NCBI GenBank assembly: GCA_019096065.1
Contig: JAGUCH010000007.1
Location: forward strand, 2,192,501-2,256,500
Length of the DNA stretch: 64,000 bases
Source of the DNA: Paracyclopina nana
Lineage: Eukaryota > Arthropoda > Copepoda > Cyclopoida > Cyclopettidae
Direction: 5' to 3'
Shown: piece by piece, positions 42,501-49,751 of the stretch
How the letters are laid out: every line of letters starts with the position of its first letter
Position numbering within the stretch: the first letter of the stretch is position 1
Notes under the pieces: generated by a model
Seen by the model: the letters and a program-made list of their open reading frames with translations, nothing else
Told to the model about the DNA's origin: nothing
Database searches by the model: none
Position numbers and translations under genes: made by a program

Positions 42501-45500
42501 GGTATCATTGCTTTGGTCGATCCACATGCCAAGAGCTTTGGTTGTGTCGACATCATCATCTTTGACTTGATATTTCGATGCTCGCCATTCCGGAAGGATG
42601 TGGCTTAAGCCTTCTGGATTTGAGCAGGTCCATTTTCTTAAGGGCAAATTGGCATCGGTCATGATCTGGATGAGATCCTCAGAAACTTGTTTAAACTCGT
42701 CAATGCTCTCGACTGAAGCGATCAAGTCGTCAACATATAGGCATTTTTTGATGAGTTCGTATGCTCTGGGCTTTGACTCTTGGTATTTGGCAGCATGGTG
42801 TTGCAAGGCATAGAGTGCCATACATGGAGCAGCAGTGGTGCCAAACGGAACTGAGTTAAACTCATAAAAGCCATCGTCCCATGCAAAGCGATGAAATCTT
42901 CGATCTTCAACTGCGAGCTTGAATCTGAGATACATTTTCGAGATGTCACACGTGAAGCAAATGGGCTTTTCTCTTGCCATGAGAATGATGTCATAGCATT
43001 CGGTTTGGAGCTTAGGCCCAGGAAGCAAGGCATCGTTGAGTGATTTTCCATTTCTTGATTTTCGGGTGCCATCAAATACGATCCGGATTGGCATTGACGG
43101 TTTGTCTAGCCTAGTGACAAGCAACCAATTAAGGAACCAGCCCAGTGTGAGGTGTTCACCAGGATCTAATTTGCGGATGAATCCTAGCTTAAGCCATTCG
43201 CCGATCTCTTCGCAAGCCTTGTGGTATGATGACATGCTTTTAGACTTCAATCGGGAGATAAGGCCGAGCGTATCCTTAAGGACTTCACTGAAATTGTTAG
43301 TGAAGTTTGGCTCATTGAGGTTCCATAGACTGTTGACCTCATAGTCACCATTTGGAAGTTGCTTGATTTTGCTCAGTATGTCCAGTGCCCTCTGCTCATT
43401 GACACTCAGTGGCTTAGGATGCTTAAGCGATGAGTAGTCTTCAAGTTCATAGAGAAGCTTGAGAGCTGCATATGGAGGGGCATTCGGGCAGCATTCTTGA
43501 GGATATTCTTCTCCAACAAGTTCTGGTACAATTGGCTCTTCTCCCGCCATGGCAACAACTGTTGAAACATTGAATGAAGTGTTGTTTGTTTCAGCGTAGT
43601 GGATCACTGGGCCAAGGCGAGTAATTTGCAGCACTGGATCAGTTGGCAGGTCGCCGACAATTGTCTTAAGACCACACATTAAGTTGAAGTTGTCTTGGCC
43701 GAGGAGAAGTTCCGGAGCATTCGGAGCCAATTCTGGAAAGTTCACATTCTTCAAGTGTTCGAAGTGTTGCTTAAGCTTCTTGATGGGAGGCAGTTGAAGT
43801 GTGGGTTGAAGAGATGGTAGAGTATGCACATTTAACTGATGAATTTCACTGGTCTCTGGAAGGGAAGACTTTACATTCAAAAGAACATGTTTACTAGGCA
43901 TATTAGCTTGAGAACCCACAAATACCAAGTTTTTTGTACTTTGCAAACCTTCTAGCTTAAGCTCACGGCTGAGTGACTCTGTGATTAGGGTCAGTTCACT
44001 GCCCGTATCTAAAAAACAATTGACCAATTTGGTCTGACTAGCATCATTAGGGTTACTGACATAAACAGGTAATATAGGTAAAAGCACATTATGACGCGGA
44101 CTTAATACACGCTTAAGCTCAAATGATAAAATAGAATTCACAATAGACGCATGATTTTTCTTCTTTTTCGTTGTAGATGCCGTGGAGATGTTGTGGCCTT
44201 CGGTCGATGAGGTGGCTGCTCTAGCTTCAGCTTCAAGTCTTATACGTTTATTTATACTGACTTGAATGCTGTTGACTAGTTTTTTGCAGCAGATGAGAGC
44301 TGGCCAGAATTGGACGTCGATGAGACCTCAGTCTTGACTGATGACACTGCCGATGATTTCGAGTCTGTTAGCACTTTCACAGATTTTGCAAGTTCCTCGA
44401 GAACTTGCCGGCTTTTAGCCATTTCTTCTTTCTGGGCCTTAAGGTAGAGAAGCAGGGTGTCGTCAGATGAAGTTGCTGCAACGGTGGAGCCAGACTTGTC
44501 TGAGCTCTTAAGAGGTGCCTTCGCAGTGAACGGTGTTGGCATAAAGTCAGCTGAAGAATGGAGCCATGAATTGTGTTTGTCAGATTTGCATTTTGAGCAG
44601 ACCAGGGTAGTCTTGCACTTGCGCAGATTGTGCTGCCCCCTCAAGCACCTGAAGCAAGCATGTGCTCCCTTGCAAAGTTTAAACTTGCCTTGAGCGTCAG
44701 CATCCTTGAACAATTGGCATTCAGGGATGAAATGGGACTGCTGGCAGAGAGGGCATTCCAGGAAGGTTTTTGACTCATCCTGAGCAACTCTGACACTGGC
44801 AATGGTGAATTCTTCTTCACTGGACACGAACGTTGGCTCACATTCAGCTCCTTGGAGCTGCTCGATGACTGACATGACAGACTTGCCATAAGAATAATTG
44901 CCACCTTTGGCATAAAATGGAGGTTTGGTGGTAGCTGGCTTAAGCCCCGTCTGCGGCGCAGAGGTTTTGGTGGCATCAGCAGCTTTGGCCATTTGGTGGG
45001 AATAATGATGCTGCATTTCAGAGCTAGCCCACTCGTTGAAGAGCTCCAGTGTGAAGGCATGAGTTCTTCGGCTTGTCAAAAAGGTATTGACGAAAGGACG
45101 GGTGGAGGGCACAAAAGTGATGTTTTGAATCACCAAGGCTGAGAATGCAGTCTTTTCAAAGTCTGACATCTTTTCTGGGGCAGTTTCTTCCAGTTGGAAT
45201 ATAAATTCCGAGATGTGGTCCCTGACACTTTGTATCGTCTCTTTCTTCGTCATGTCAACTGGAGGCATGTTTTGGAGCTTTTTGACTGCGTAATTGAGTA
45301 GTCTTTGACGATCACCAAATTCCTCATCTAGTTCCTTAAGGGCTTGCAAGTAGCCTGCTTTGGTGTGAGGCTTGAACTGGACAAAGCGATGGGCGTGTCC
45401 TCCCTTCGTGGCTTGATTGAGGCGAATAATCTTTTCCTGCAGCGACATGTCAGCATCCTTATGGACAAAGTTTTTGAATGCGACTCGAAAGTGGTAATAC

Positions 45501-48500
45501 TGCATGAGATCTTCACCATCGAATGGAGGGACCTTTAAAGGATCAAATTTGATGGCTCTCTTCTTTCGAACTGAGGCAGAGTTGTTCGAGCCTGATCCAT
45601 AAGCTGGGGACTCATTGCTGCGACTTCTGGAGTGTCTTTCATCTTCTTCAGACGAGCTTGTGTCCCAAAACGGCTTCTTTTTTCTGTCATCGCCACCAGA
45701 AGACTTTTTCTTCTTGCCCTTTTTGGAACCGTCATCGCTGCTGCTGCCATCTGATGGATCATCCGGATTTGGGTCTCCAGCATTGGGGACATGTTGGCCA
45801 AAAGAGTGGGCCGTTGAAGGGCAACGTTTAAACGAATCCGTGGTCTTGTCATAGACAAGTTTGACTCCGTCTCTGGTATAGACAACTTCTTGGGCAGGCG
45901 TGTAAGTCTGGACTTTCATTGTCTTGTTCAGCATTTTTTCGTTGACCAGTCCCTTAAGGTGGCTCCTAGTAGCATTTTGTTGCAATGTCAGGATTTCATA
46001 GGCTCTTCGCGCAGTCTCCAAAAGGTAATTGTAGTTGGCATCGTGAGTATCAAATTCCTTGGCAGCCCGATTGTCCACGTCAAGCAACTCAGCCCACCTC
46101 TGCTCATAGGTGACTAAAAGTGAGCTTAAAGTTGCCATGCTCAACGATAGCTTTTCTGCATCAGCCTGACTGTTGATGTCAACTTGCAGTTGTGCAGCTT
46201 GGAGCTTAAGCCGATCCTTGAGAGAAATGAGGGCAATTTCTTCAGGAGAGACAGTCCTTTTCGACTTGGTTGATGCATCCTTAAGGCCAATGATAGCTGG
46301 GTCGTCGGCGCTGACAGGGGCATAAGAGAGGCTCTGCTGCTTGTTGCTGGGCCCTGGAGTAGCTCCCGCCGTGCTTAAGCCGCCTGGAGTGCCAAGTTGA
46401 GTGGTGCCATTTGGATCAACATTGGTTGAAGGCCTTCGTGGAGTGGCAGCGGCCTTGGATTTTCGGGCTTCCTTGGCAGTTTGGCGAGCAAATTCCGAGG
46501 CAAATTCCTCACCATCAGTGTCGCTGAAGTCGAAGTTAAGATGCCGGTCAAGTTCTTCGTCGTCGATGGTGACTTTGTTGGCTACTTCGCGACCTTTGAT
46601 GATGCCCTTGAGCTTGTCCTTAAGGCCTTGCAATGCATCTCTCGCTCCATTTGCTTTTTGAGGCATGACAGCTCCAACAGGATTGCCAGCTGCGTCATAA
46701 GCTGCAACATACTTTGGATATGCATCGGTGAGGGCGGCTTGGGCGGCCTCCACAACGCTGAGCATGTGCTTAAGCGTTTCAATTGACTCTGGAGCATCAA
46801 ATGACCTGATCCTCTTGCGATAGTCTCGGCAAGCAACCATGGCCTTCTCGAGTACTTTGATGAGGATATCTCTTGCTTCTATGGCTGCGTTTTGCTTAAG
46901 CTGCCGGTCAGATTCCTTGGTCTTCTTTGATGAAGACTTGGAAGTTGGCTTGTCTCCTCCCAGGATGGTAACGCCACTGTCAGTGGTACCTGTTCCACTA
47001 GACGAATTGGCAGTGGGGGGTCCAGATTGGTTGGATGGATTGCTGCTGGACTGCTCAGCATTTCCATCTAAATTGAGCTGGGGATTTTGATCCGCCATGC
47101 TTAAGCTGGGAGAAGTCTCCGGGTGAAAGACGTCTTCAAGGTTGGCCCCCTCGTGATGTAGCTGCTCCGAGCTCGCACTGACTAGCGAGTCATCCGGTTG
47201 GGCAGCTATGGCAAGGTAGTCTTGAAAGTTGCGTCTTGGCAAGGTGTTGGGGCTTGAGTGTCTGGTCAAGTCCACAGTGGCCGGAGAGACTTCCCAGTCT
47301 AATGATGAGACGAGCTGCTGCTCATTCAGAGACCGAAGCGGGCGATGTCGAGGCTTAAGCCACTGCTCGACTCTTCTAAATGGAGTTGACGATTCTGACT
47401 GGACATGTGGTGGCAATCCTCTAACCCTGAGGCTCTTGCGGAGGCCGGTAGTTGGAGTCTCAGGCTCTTCATTGGACATGGAGGATTGCTAGTCATGAAT
47501 GAGTCAACAAAGTGCACTTAAGTGTCATTGCACTTGCACTAGAATGAAAGGGCAGAATTAAATAGACTAGATTTCCAGTGGGGTACTTGGAGTTATTTGA
47601 GTCCTAGTCTCTGGGAAGTTGATTCTGCCCCACGTTGGGCGCCAGTTTGGTGAATGGGTCTCTTCTTTCAGCTGAAGGACCAACTCGAAGTGGAAGGTGG
47701 AAAGCAAGGCCGGCAATGACGTGGCGGTCTTGAGCCCATTAGTGGAAGCAATCCAAAATGCGAGGACTAATGCACTTTGGCAGAGGTGACAGCTCCAGAC
47801 AACAAGGTGATGAGGGAGGTGTCAATCTGTTCAATAAAGTCTAAGTTGAAAACTTTAAAGGCTTCCTTCTCGTTTGAACGGTGAAAAAGAACTGTTTATT
47901 TACGTTATTTTGAGCGCGCAGCGCAGCTGACGCTTAAGCGGGAAAATACGAAAATAAAGATAAGCATATATACACAAATCGAGGTAGACACGAATTGGCA
48001 ATGTTGTCAAGGCACCAAGTATCTGCTCCAGAATGCAAGAAAGCACAATTGTCATCACCAAAGCCCTCACCATTCAAAAAGTTTGAGTACTCCAGAGGCT
48101 TTTGGGTGACCTCATTCAACCACTTGTTGTCTTTGGGCTCAATGCCAAGCCAAACTGTTTTGCCTGATTGCATTGATGCTTCGCAAACATTGTAGTATTT
48201 GTAAGCAATATTAGTAAGAACTGTGTTTTCCTCAGGACTTTCAGGCACGGACAAGTGTCCACCAAAGCTGGCGCACAAGTTGGCGGCCTCCTTGAGATTT
48301 CTCCTTTCAGGAAAAACGGCATCCAAAGTAGTTGGCAATTCGTGGCAAAAAGACTTGGTCTCAAAGTATTCCTTTTCAACATTGTTCAGCTCCCAAGGCT
48401 CATCAATCCAAGCCAAAATGTCACCCGCTCCCAATCCTAATTTGAAATTGTAGTTAGAATGGGTTGAAATGGAAAAATTGACTTTTTACTCTTGCAATAG

Positions 48501-49393
48501 GCTATATCGTTCAAGTATTCCAAATCAAGTGCTTGACTCCATATGTTGAATCTTGACATGGATCCAGAAAAGGTTTCTTGCATTTCAAAGCCTCCCCCAA
48601 GAATGTCCTAAAAAATAATTTTATCCTTAAATATTTCTTTCATCCATTTCAAAAAAAGTTTACCTGATCTTGGCCAAGGAAAAGCATTCCCCCACCAACC
48701 ATACCAATGGAATCATTCTTGTAGTCAAAGGAGGTGAGCAAATTTTCACCATTGGAGAAAACTTGGGTTTGAACCTCATCGCTACAACATATGTTTTTTA
48801 TGTAAGTTGTGAATTTCAGAAAAAATGCAACTTTTTTGTACTCTGAAAATGCAGAAACGATGGCACAGATGTAGTTCCATTGGTAACGCCTGTAATTACC
48901 AGTCACATTGACTGACAGCCTTTTGTAGCCAAGGCTCAGTATGTAGAGTGGTGGCACATAGGCTAATCAAAGCAATTTAACGTAATTAGTGCAGGCAATT
49001 AAAAAAAAGATGATTACCTAAGCTTTTGCATATTAATTGAGATTCTTCATCGTTTTGCTCGCAGTAGGACCAAATTTGGTTGTATGAACGCTGTTGACAG
49101 GGCATTATTGCATTTTCAAAGACATTACTACCTATTTTTACCTCATATTGCAATTTTATCCATAAACAAAACGTATAATTGTCATATTGTGCCATTGGAT
49201 TGACGAATTTGGCCCACACTTCTGTGGAACTTCCATTGATGTAGCCATCAGGTGAAAAATTCAAAATGTAGCTTTCTTAAAAGAAGAATTGAGTAAAAGT
49301 ATCTTTTTTGATTGAAAACACGATATTTTACTCACTCTCTGCTTTGACTCCAAAGGTGTGCACGAGTATGAAGAAAATAGCTGTGCCGAGCAT
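33569..49393 (-). CDS. Chimeric pentraxin/C-type lectin/LDLa Cys-loop receptor channel, split by a retrotransposon
   Basis: Minus-strand exons: 49393-49336 (signal peptide), 49275-49018, 48962-48664 and 48607-48490 (pentraxin-like, ending GGFEMQETFSGSMSRFNIW), 48436-48018 then 35500-35448 (one C-type lectin exon cut by the BEL/Pao element), 35393-35284, 35196-35093, 35038-33764 and 33712-33569. Leaving out the element and one TSD copy, these add to 2,838 nt (945 codons) in frame throughout. After the lectin come a Cys-containing linker (LRGLCSQSRFDRLYTL), an LDLa module (CSDGTCQPLNLRCDLKPDCS) and a pentameric channel. The channel shows a canonical CX13C Cys-loop with FFPFDDQHC, TM1-3 and TM4 in the last exon. 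It should be a plasma-membrane ligand-gated channel with a sugar- or lipid-binding head. Ion selectivity cannot be read. As assembled, the gene is interrupted. The exon 48962-48664 may hide a 50-nt intron. Confidence 0.8.
35501..35505. repeat. Target-site duplication, left copy
   Basis: AGTAT directly abuts the left LTR and is repeated exactly at 48018-48022 beside the right LTR. Five bp is usual for BEL/Pao integrases. Confidence 0.93.
35506..35875 (-). repeat. Left LTR (3' LTR of the element)
   Basis: 370 bp, with short inverted ends TGGTG...CACCA. By direct reading it is identical to 47648-48017. It contains one CTTAAG at 35791. Confidence 0.95.
35879..35889 (-). other. Polypurine tract next to the 3' LTR
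   Basis: Minus-strand GAGGAGGGGGC, ending three bases before the left LTR. This is the usual place and composition for the plus-strand primer of LTR elements. Confidence 0.75.
35913..39053 (-). CDS. Third ORF of the BEL/Pao element (unknown role, Cys/His-rich tail)
   Basis: A 1,046-codon frame between pol and the 3' LTR. The first 200 residues are charged and Pro/Ser-rich. Around residues 600-730 (GKILLIQVNSPG, VVKTGFGIVGDSRLKSIGL, then CNLVDLSNLVVLA) the pattern resembles the RNase D/WRN-type 3'-5' exonuclease fold. That is a by-eye resemblance, and I cannot judge activity. Near the C-terminus lie three zinc-knuckle-like clusters (CPHCGSTDHS, CLEDGHNIANC, CSQCGRLGHLPSHH). I see no signal peptide or membrane anchor, so it does not look like an envelope gene. 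BEL/Pao elements usually have only gag-pol, with an envelope-like ORF in some. Confidence 0.8.
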   Translation of the reverse strand: MTPSVKIDVIMSDQDRKEEQEPRPGPSGKRLGQKSYNVKLRRVLLVDLEQEEETKLQAASTEKRPATFPESPSRRLKPASPEPRPGTSADSVGPHVIFRTPMPPLASLDAPEQPSSTDKKHLLPDNSEGIVVDSWSASSSDSSLELLIPTLQPPLPELADARGDKLLIGRGIPNPLLQKILASNPLLEKLLSNNYVLPETSKLTILKQIFPGINFDAIPGSQSDEDTHLQAMERQTMVASLGAKQGLFLNELLAMPAAEAADLYRNPELLIAAPSMDYGIMQPEDHRTKSEALLRPIKAIYQDLFRLVCLYRDGAPLSVLSISHPELFLVITADARLQVSKLRTPQYMEPWNNEEKAAALPLIAALSKVIGGFHRIVLQGSALKGMPEEVKEAISLLGLSHPPNEGAPLLIQKFMALAEEDVDAAILLLKDACFPNPKTVQEAYKGALPTSHMPQAIYAMNAYASEVTVLTCKKAQLLLKSGKGAVSQMAWMPQEGDCKVNPCKFRLDNSVIGTDLHNLDKQDHIFGQYKLKQAKLDRTLRNGNLECFATPYGPIMVVSKNTTEEQWNQMAKDSDIIGEIYRDGTCDLYMTPWKPDELYKRSPQAEAPINGFTSLSLGTLSGKILLIQVNSPGDGQPVERAIPKAVEDIINSPQVVKTGFGIVGDSRLKSIGLKPCNLVDLSNLVVLAFPPPLEVAPHQIQNSLHYYLEQSGSPVITFQFRQPLPGKPEQKAPPKANIKIHPNQKDFSKAYADWDEDMKIHLKVVHHGSMAILSALATKDMIEVGLSDEANALQFIHIILCLTEGKPRFGSIPKPTYVNWRPYGQGTVRAHLKQDLLFTAFRSAAASVFVHSGSAVLKMMEGYTRKFPLDHHCLSPEFALRLTELLGPLDQINYADILKVLFRKSNCMLHPCPHCGSTDHSLPTAKCLEIVQVCIYPQCLEDGHNIANCPMLLKRCSQCGRLGHLPSHHAKTMPQLLQEHLFGCLVHHQAYRVVYYLKMSVKPDGFTDAGQEKFFIKYRHYEDIDLATLPLKAEANVIIPDANKPA
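39054..39692. other. Non-coding spacer between pol and the third ORF
   Basis: About 640 bp inside the element without a convincing ORF. It carries five CTTAAG palindromes (39071, 39154, 39202, 39410, 39650), showing that the motif is not tied to coding sequence. It may hold splice or promoter signals for the third ORF. Confidence 0.5.
39693..44141 (-). CDS. pol of the BEL/Pao element
   Basis: A 1,482-codon frame. In order: aspartic protease (CFLDTGSELTLITE, about residues 43-56); reverse transcriptase (RIVFDGTRKSRNGKSLNDAL, FTCDISKMYLRFKL, and YVDDLIAS); RNase H (FTDASEVAYAACAY); integrase with an HHCC zinc-binding head (ending CWLCTIAQA) and a DDE core (ISIDYAGPFPV, IRSDNGASLKKLK); and a C-terminal DUF5641-type domain (GDPVIMVDP, SWQLGIVDKTF) typical of Pao-lineage elements. 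The frame looks whole. Confidence 0.93.
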   Translation of the reverse strand: MNSILSFELKRVLSPRHNVLLPILPVYVSNPNDASQTKLVNCFLDTGSELTLITESLSRELKLEGLQSTKNLVFVGSQANMPSKHVLLNVKSSLPETSEIHQLNVHTLPSLQPTLQLPPIKKLKQHFEHLKNVNFPELAPNAPELLLGQDNFNLMCGLKTIVGDLPTDPVLQITRLGPVIHYAETNNTSFNVSTVVAMAGEEPIVPELVGEEYPQECCPNAPPYAALKLLYELEDYSSLKHPKPLSVNEQRALDILSKIKQLPNGDYEVNSLWNLNEPNFTNNFSEVLKDTLGLISRLKSKSMSSYHKACEEIGEWLKLGFIRKLDPGEHLTLGWFLNWLLVTRLDKPSMPIRIVFDGTRKSRNGKSLNDALLPGPKLQTECYDIILMAREKPICFTCDISKMYLRFKLAVEDRRFHRFAWDDGFYEFNSVPFGTTAAPCMALYALQHHAAKYQESKPRAYELIKKCLYVDDLIASVESIDEFKQVSEDLIQIMTDANLPLRKWTCSNPEGLSHILPEWRASKYQVKDDDVDTTKALGMWIDQSNDTIVFQKPPYDPFIGHPITLRLLTKYTPRLFDILGLVTPVILYGKILIQATCALKSTLKLNWDSELNKIDHPDAKLIITRWFEFVKDLDDINLFQVPRAIRKGPTTHRYLHIFTDASEVAYAACAYLVCHYTDGRIDSNLITSRMKLCPLNESRSIPEKELLGAVVGARMAVHLKALYEKIDDIYLWTDSSVVLDWMMKPARNWKTFVSRRVSEIFELTNMYNWRHIKGSTNPSDKPTRGIKAKDLANDTLWKHGPPFLLGPIANYPNEELKLTNDDIAAVAVAQKKSLINFIKAGENVVPSYLVPSHQVYQEWKKSRVLKLPIPTEKLRFGVSVRCMARVQRFINNSRAKADITKKRPQRFQIVTDEQLAPEEKAKAEGFLLMILQQQEFGEELDFLYRNKKWPKVSRLASLNILLGDHGELRMRGRTYKGEPTWIGRRRLIVPSCLSVQVCEEIHQIMGHGYGTVTMTSYLQEKYYVRGAAAIFQSLTKKCWLCTIAQAKVMRQLMAPLPSNFMLSAEEMFPFQRISIDYAGPFPVKLLRSNTKVWILIAMCHDTKAIHVEVVPKMNTEALKNALDRMVVRTGVPKQIRSDNGASLKKLKQEIFCNPRHQELISSLEQVDWTTVRQDVQKVGVKDWKFSPPYGPNCNGNAETAVKSWKRAMYKISGEAVLSYEDFSTFAKRAEGIVNSRPIGVVDGHVLTPNHFLTRGPGGELMPTINPKDLETLPKHYKTLETKLQELWHFWSQAWLLRIQKMPKWRDFIRSLKQGDPVIMVDPRIYAKKNSWQLGIVDKTFVNADGLIRRVIVKYPSTKYIKEKGEKKPVLEFKYRERPIQHLIPLPNLDEEDEAPWIARETVPHEKRMLKQEELDETEAALDFIDEVYSDPEDQEDPLDRKKLVPDLFLKDKEDGSDEDFVHGPIATRTRFQRKNAPRPQLM
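44276..47479 (-). CDS. gag-like protein of the BEL/Pao element
   Basis: A 1,067-codon frame following the 5' LTR. The N-terminal half is charged and low complexity, with helical stretches. The middle (about 640-850) fits the Pao-type gag core (FDGEDLMQYYHFRVAFKNFV). The C-terminal part has zinc knuckles: CFRCLRGQHNLRKC (CX2CX4HX4C) and CSKCKSDKHNSWLH, preceded by CPLCQQSHFIPEC. It should be the structural, nucleic-acid-binding protein of the particle. The frame looks whole. Confidence 0.9.
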   Translation of the reverse strand: MSNEEPETPTTGLRKSLRVRGLPPHVQSESSTPFRRVEQWLKPRHRPLRSLNEQQLVSSLDWEVSPATVDLTRHSSPNTLPRRNFQDYLAIAAQPDDSLVSASSEQLHHEGANLEDVFHPETSPSLSMADQNPQLNLDGNAEQSSSNPSNQSGPPTANSSSGTGTTDSGVTILGGDKPTSKSSSKKTKESDRQLKQNAAIEARDILIKVLEKAMVACRDYRKRIRSFDAPESIETLKHMLSVVEAAQAALTDAYPKYVAAYDAAGNPVGAVMPQKANGARDALQGLKDKLKGIIKGREVANKVTIDDEELDRHLNFDFSDTDGEEFASEFARQTAKEARKSKAAATPRRPSTNVDPNGTTQLGTPGGLSTAGATPGPSNKQQSLSYAPVSADDPAIIGLKDASTKSKRTVSPEEIALISLKDRLKLQAAQLQVDINSQADAEKLSLSMATLSSLLVTYEQRWAELLDVDNRAAKEFDTHDANYNYLLETARRAYEILTLQQNATRSHLKGLVNEKMLNKTMKVQTYTPAQEVVYTRDGVKLVYDKTTDSFKRCPSTAHSFGQHVPNAGDPNPDDPSDGSSSDDGSKKGKKKKSSGGDDRKKKPFWDTSSSEEDERHSRSRSNESPAYGSGSNNSASVRKKRAIKFDPLKVPPFDGEDLMQYYHFRVAFKNFVHKDADMSLQEKIIRLNQATKGGHAHRFVQFKPHTKAGYLQALKELDEEFGDRQRLLNYAVKKLQNMPPVDMTKKETIQSVRDHISEFIFQLEETAPEKMSDFEKTAFSALVIQNITFVPSTRPFVNTFLTSRRTHAFTLELFNEWASSEMQHHYSHQMAKAADATKTSAPQTGLKPATTKPPFYAKGGNYSYGKSVMSVIEQLQGAECEPTFVSSEEEFTIASVRVAQDESKTFLECPLCQQSHFIPECQLFKDADAQGKFKLCKGAHACFRCLRGQHNLRKCKTTLVCSKCKSDKHNSWLHSSADFMPTPFTAKAPLKSSDKSGSTVAATSSDDTLLLYLKAQKEEMAKSRQVLEELAKSVKVLTDSKSSAVSSVKTEVSSTSNSGQLSSAAKN
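47627..47644 (-). other. Primer-binding-like site
   Basis: Minus-strand TGGCGCCCAACGTGGGGC starts three bases after the 5' LTR. The position and TGG start fit a tRNA primer site. I cannot name the tRNA. Confidence 0.7.
47648..48017 (-). repeat. Right LTR (5' LTR of the element)
   Basis: 370 bp, identical by eye to 35506-35875, which implies a very recent insertion. Since the element is on the minus strand this is its promoter end. It contains one CTTAAG at 47933. Confidence 0.95.
48018..48022. repeat. Target-site duplication, right copy
   Basis: AGTAT, matching 35501-35505. It lies within the C-type lectin exon of the host channel gene. Confidence 0.93.
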
Positions 49394-49456
49394 GGTATAT
49401 CTGCTCCGCTGACTGACCCCTTGCACACTGGAGGCTGAGCCACATTGGCCTCAGCC

Positions 49457-49465
49457 TTTATAAAG
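49457..49465 (-). promoter_or_regulatory. TATA box of the channel gene
   Basis: Minus-strand CTTTATAAAGG lies about 65-70 bp upstream of the start codon at 49393, leaving room for a TSS about 30 bp downstream and a short leader. Confidence 0.55.
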
Positions 49466-49751
49466 CCTCTCTCTGCCCTCTTTATGCCTCCTGCTAAAAC
49501 CGAACCTTTTCCCTTAATAATTCAGCTGCATATGACTTGCGACAATCCAAATTGAGTAACTATGATTGTGCATCACTTTGTACCTTTTACCACCACTTAA
49601 TAATAGCTTCTAGTAAAAAATCAGGCAATGCATCAACCTGGCCGTAACTTAAAAGGAACATTTAAGTTTTTTATTGTTTTAAATTCCTAATGACTGCGTG
49701 CAACCTTCAGCGAACATGCAATGAGTATGTTGAAAGTCACTGTTTTTAAAT

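Larger units (their letters stand above)
35506..48017 (-). mobile_element. BEL/Pao LTR retrotransposon with a third ORF, looks whole
   Basis: A 12,512-bp element on the minus strand, bounded by two 370-bp LTRs that I find identical by eye and flanked by a perfect 5-bp duplication. In element order: 5' LTR (48017-47648), primer-binding-like site (47644-47627), a gag-like ORF (47479-44276), a pol ORF (44141-39693), a gap of about 640 nt, a third ORF of 1,046 codons (39053-35913), a polypurine tract (35889-35879) and the 3' LTR (35875-35506). Domain order and the DUF5641-type end of pol place it in BEL/Pao. It looks whole and very young. It interrupts a lectin exon of the host channel gene on the same strand. 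The palindrome CTTAAG recurs through the whole element. Confidence 0.95.

Noticed and set aside
47995-49443. A separate C-type lectin gene and a separate LDLa/channel gene
   Set aside because: The lectin exon ends in mid-domain exactly at the TSD, its missing end lies on the other side of the element, and all exon phases agree across it.
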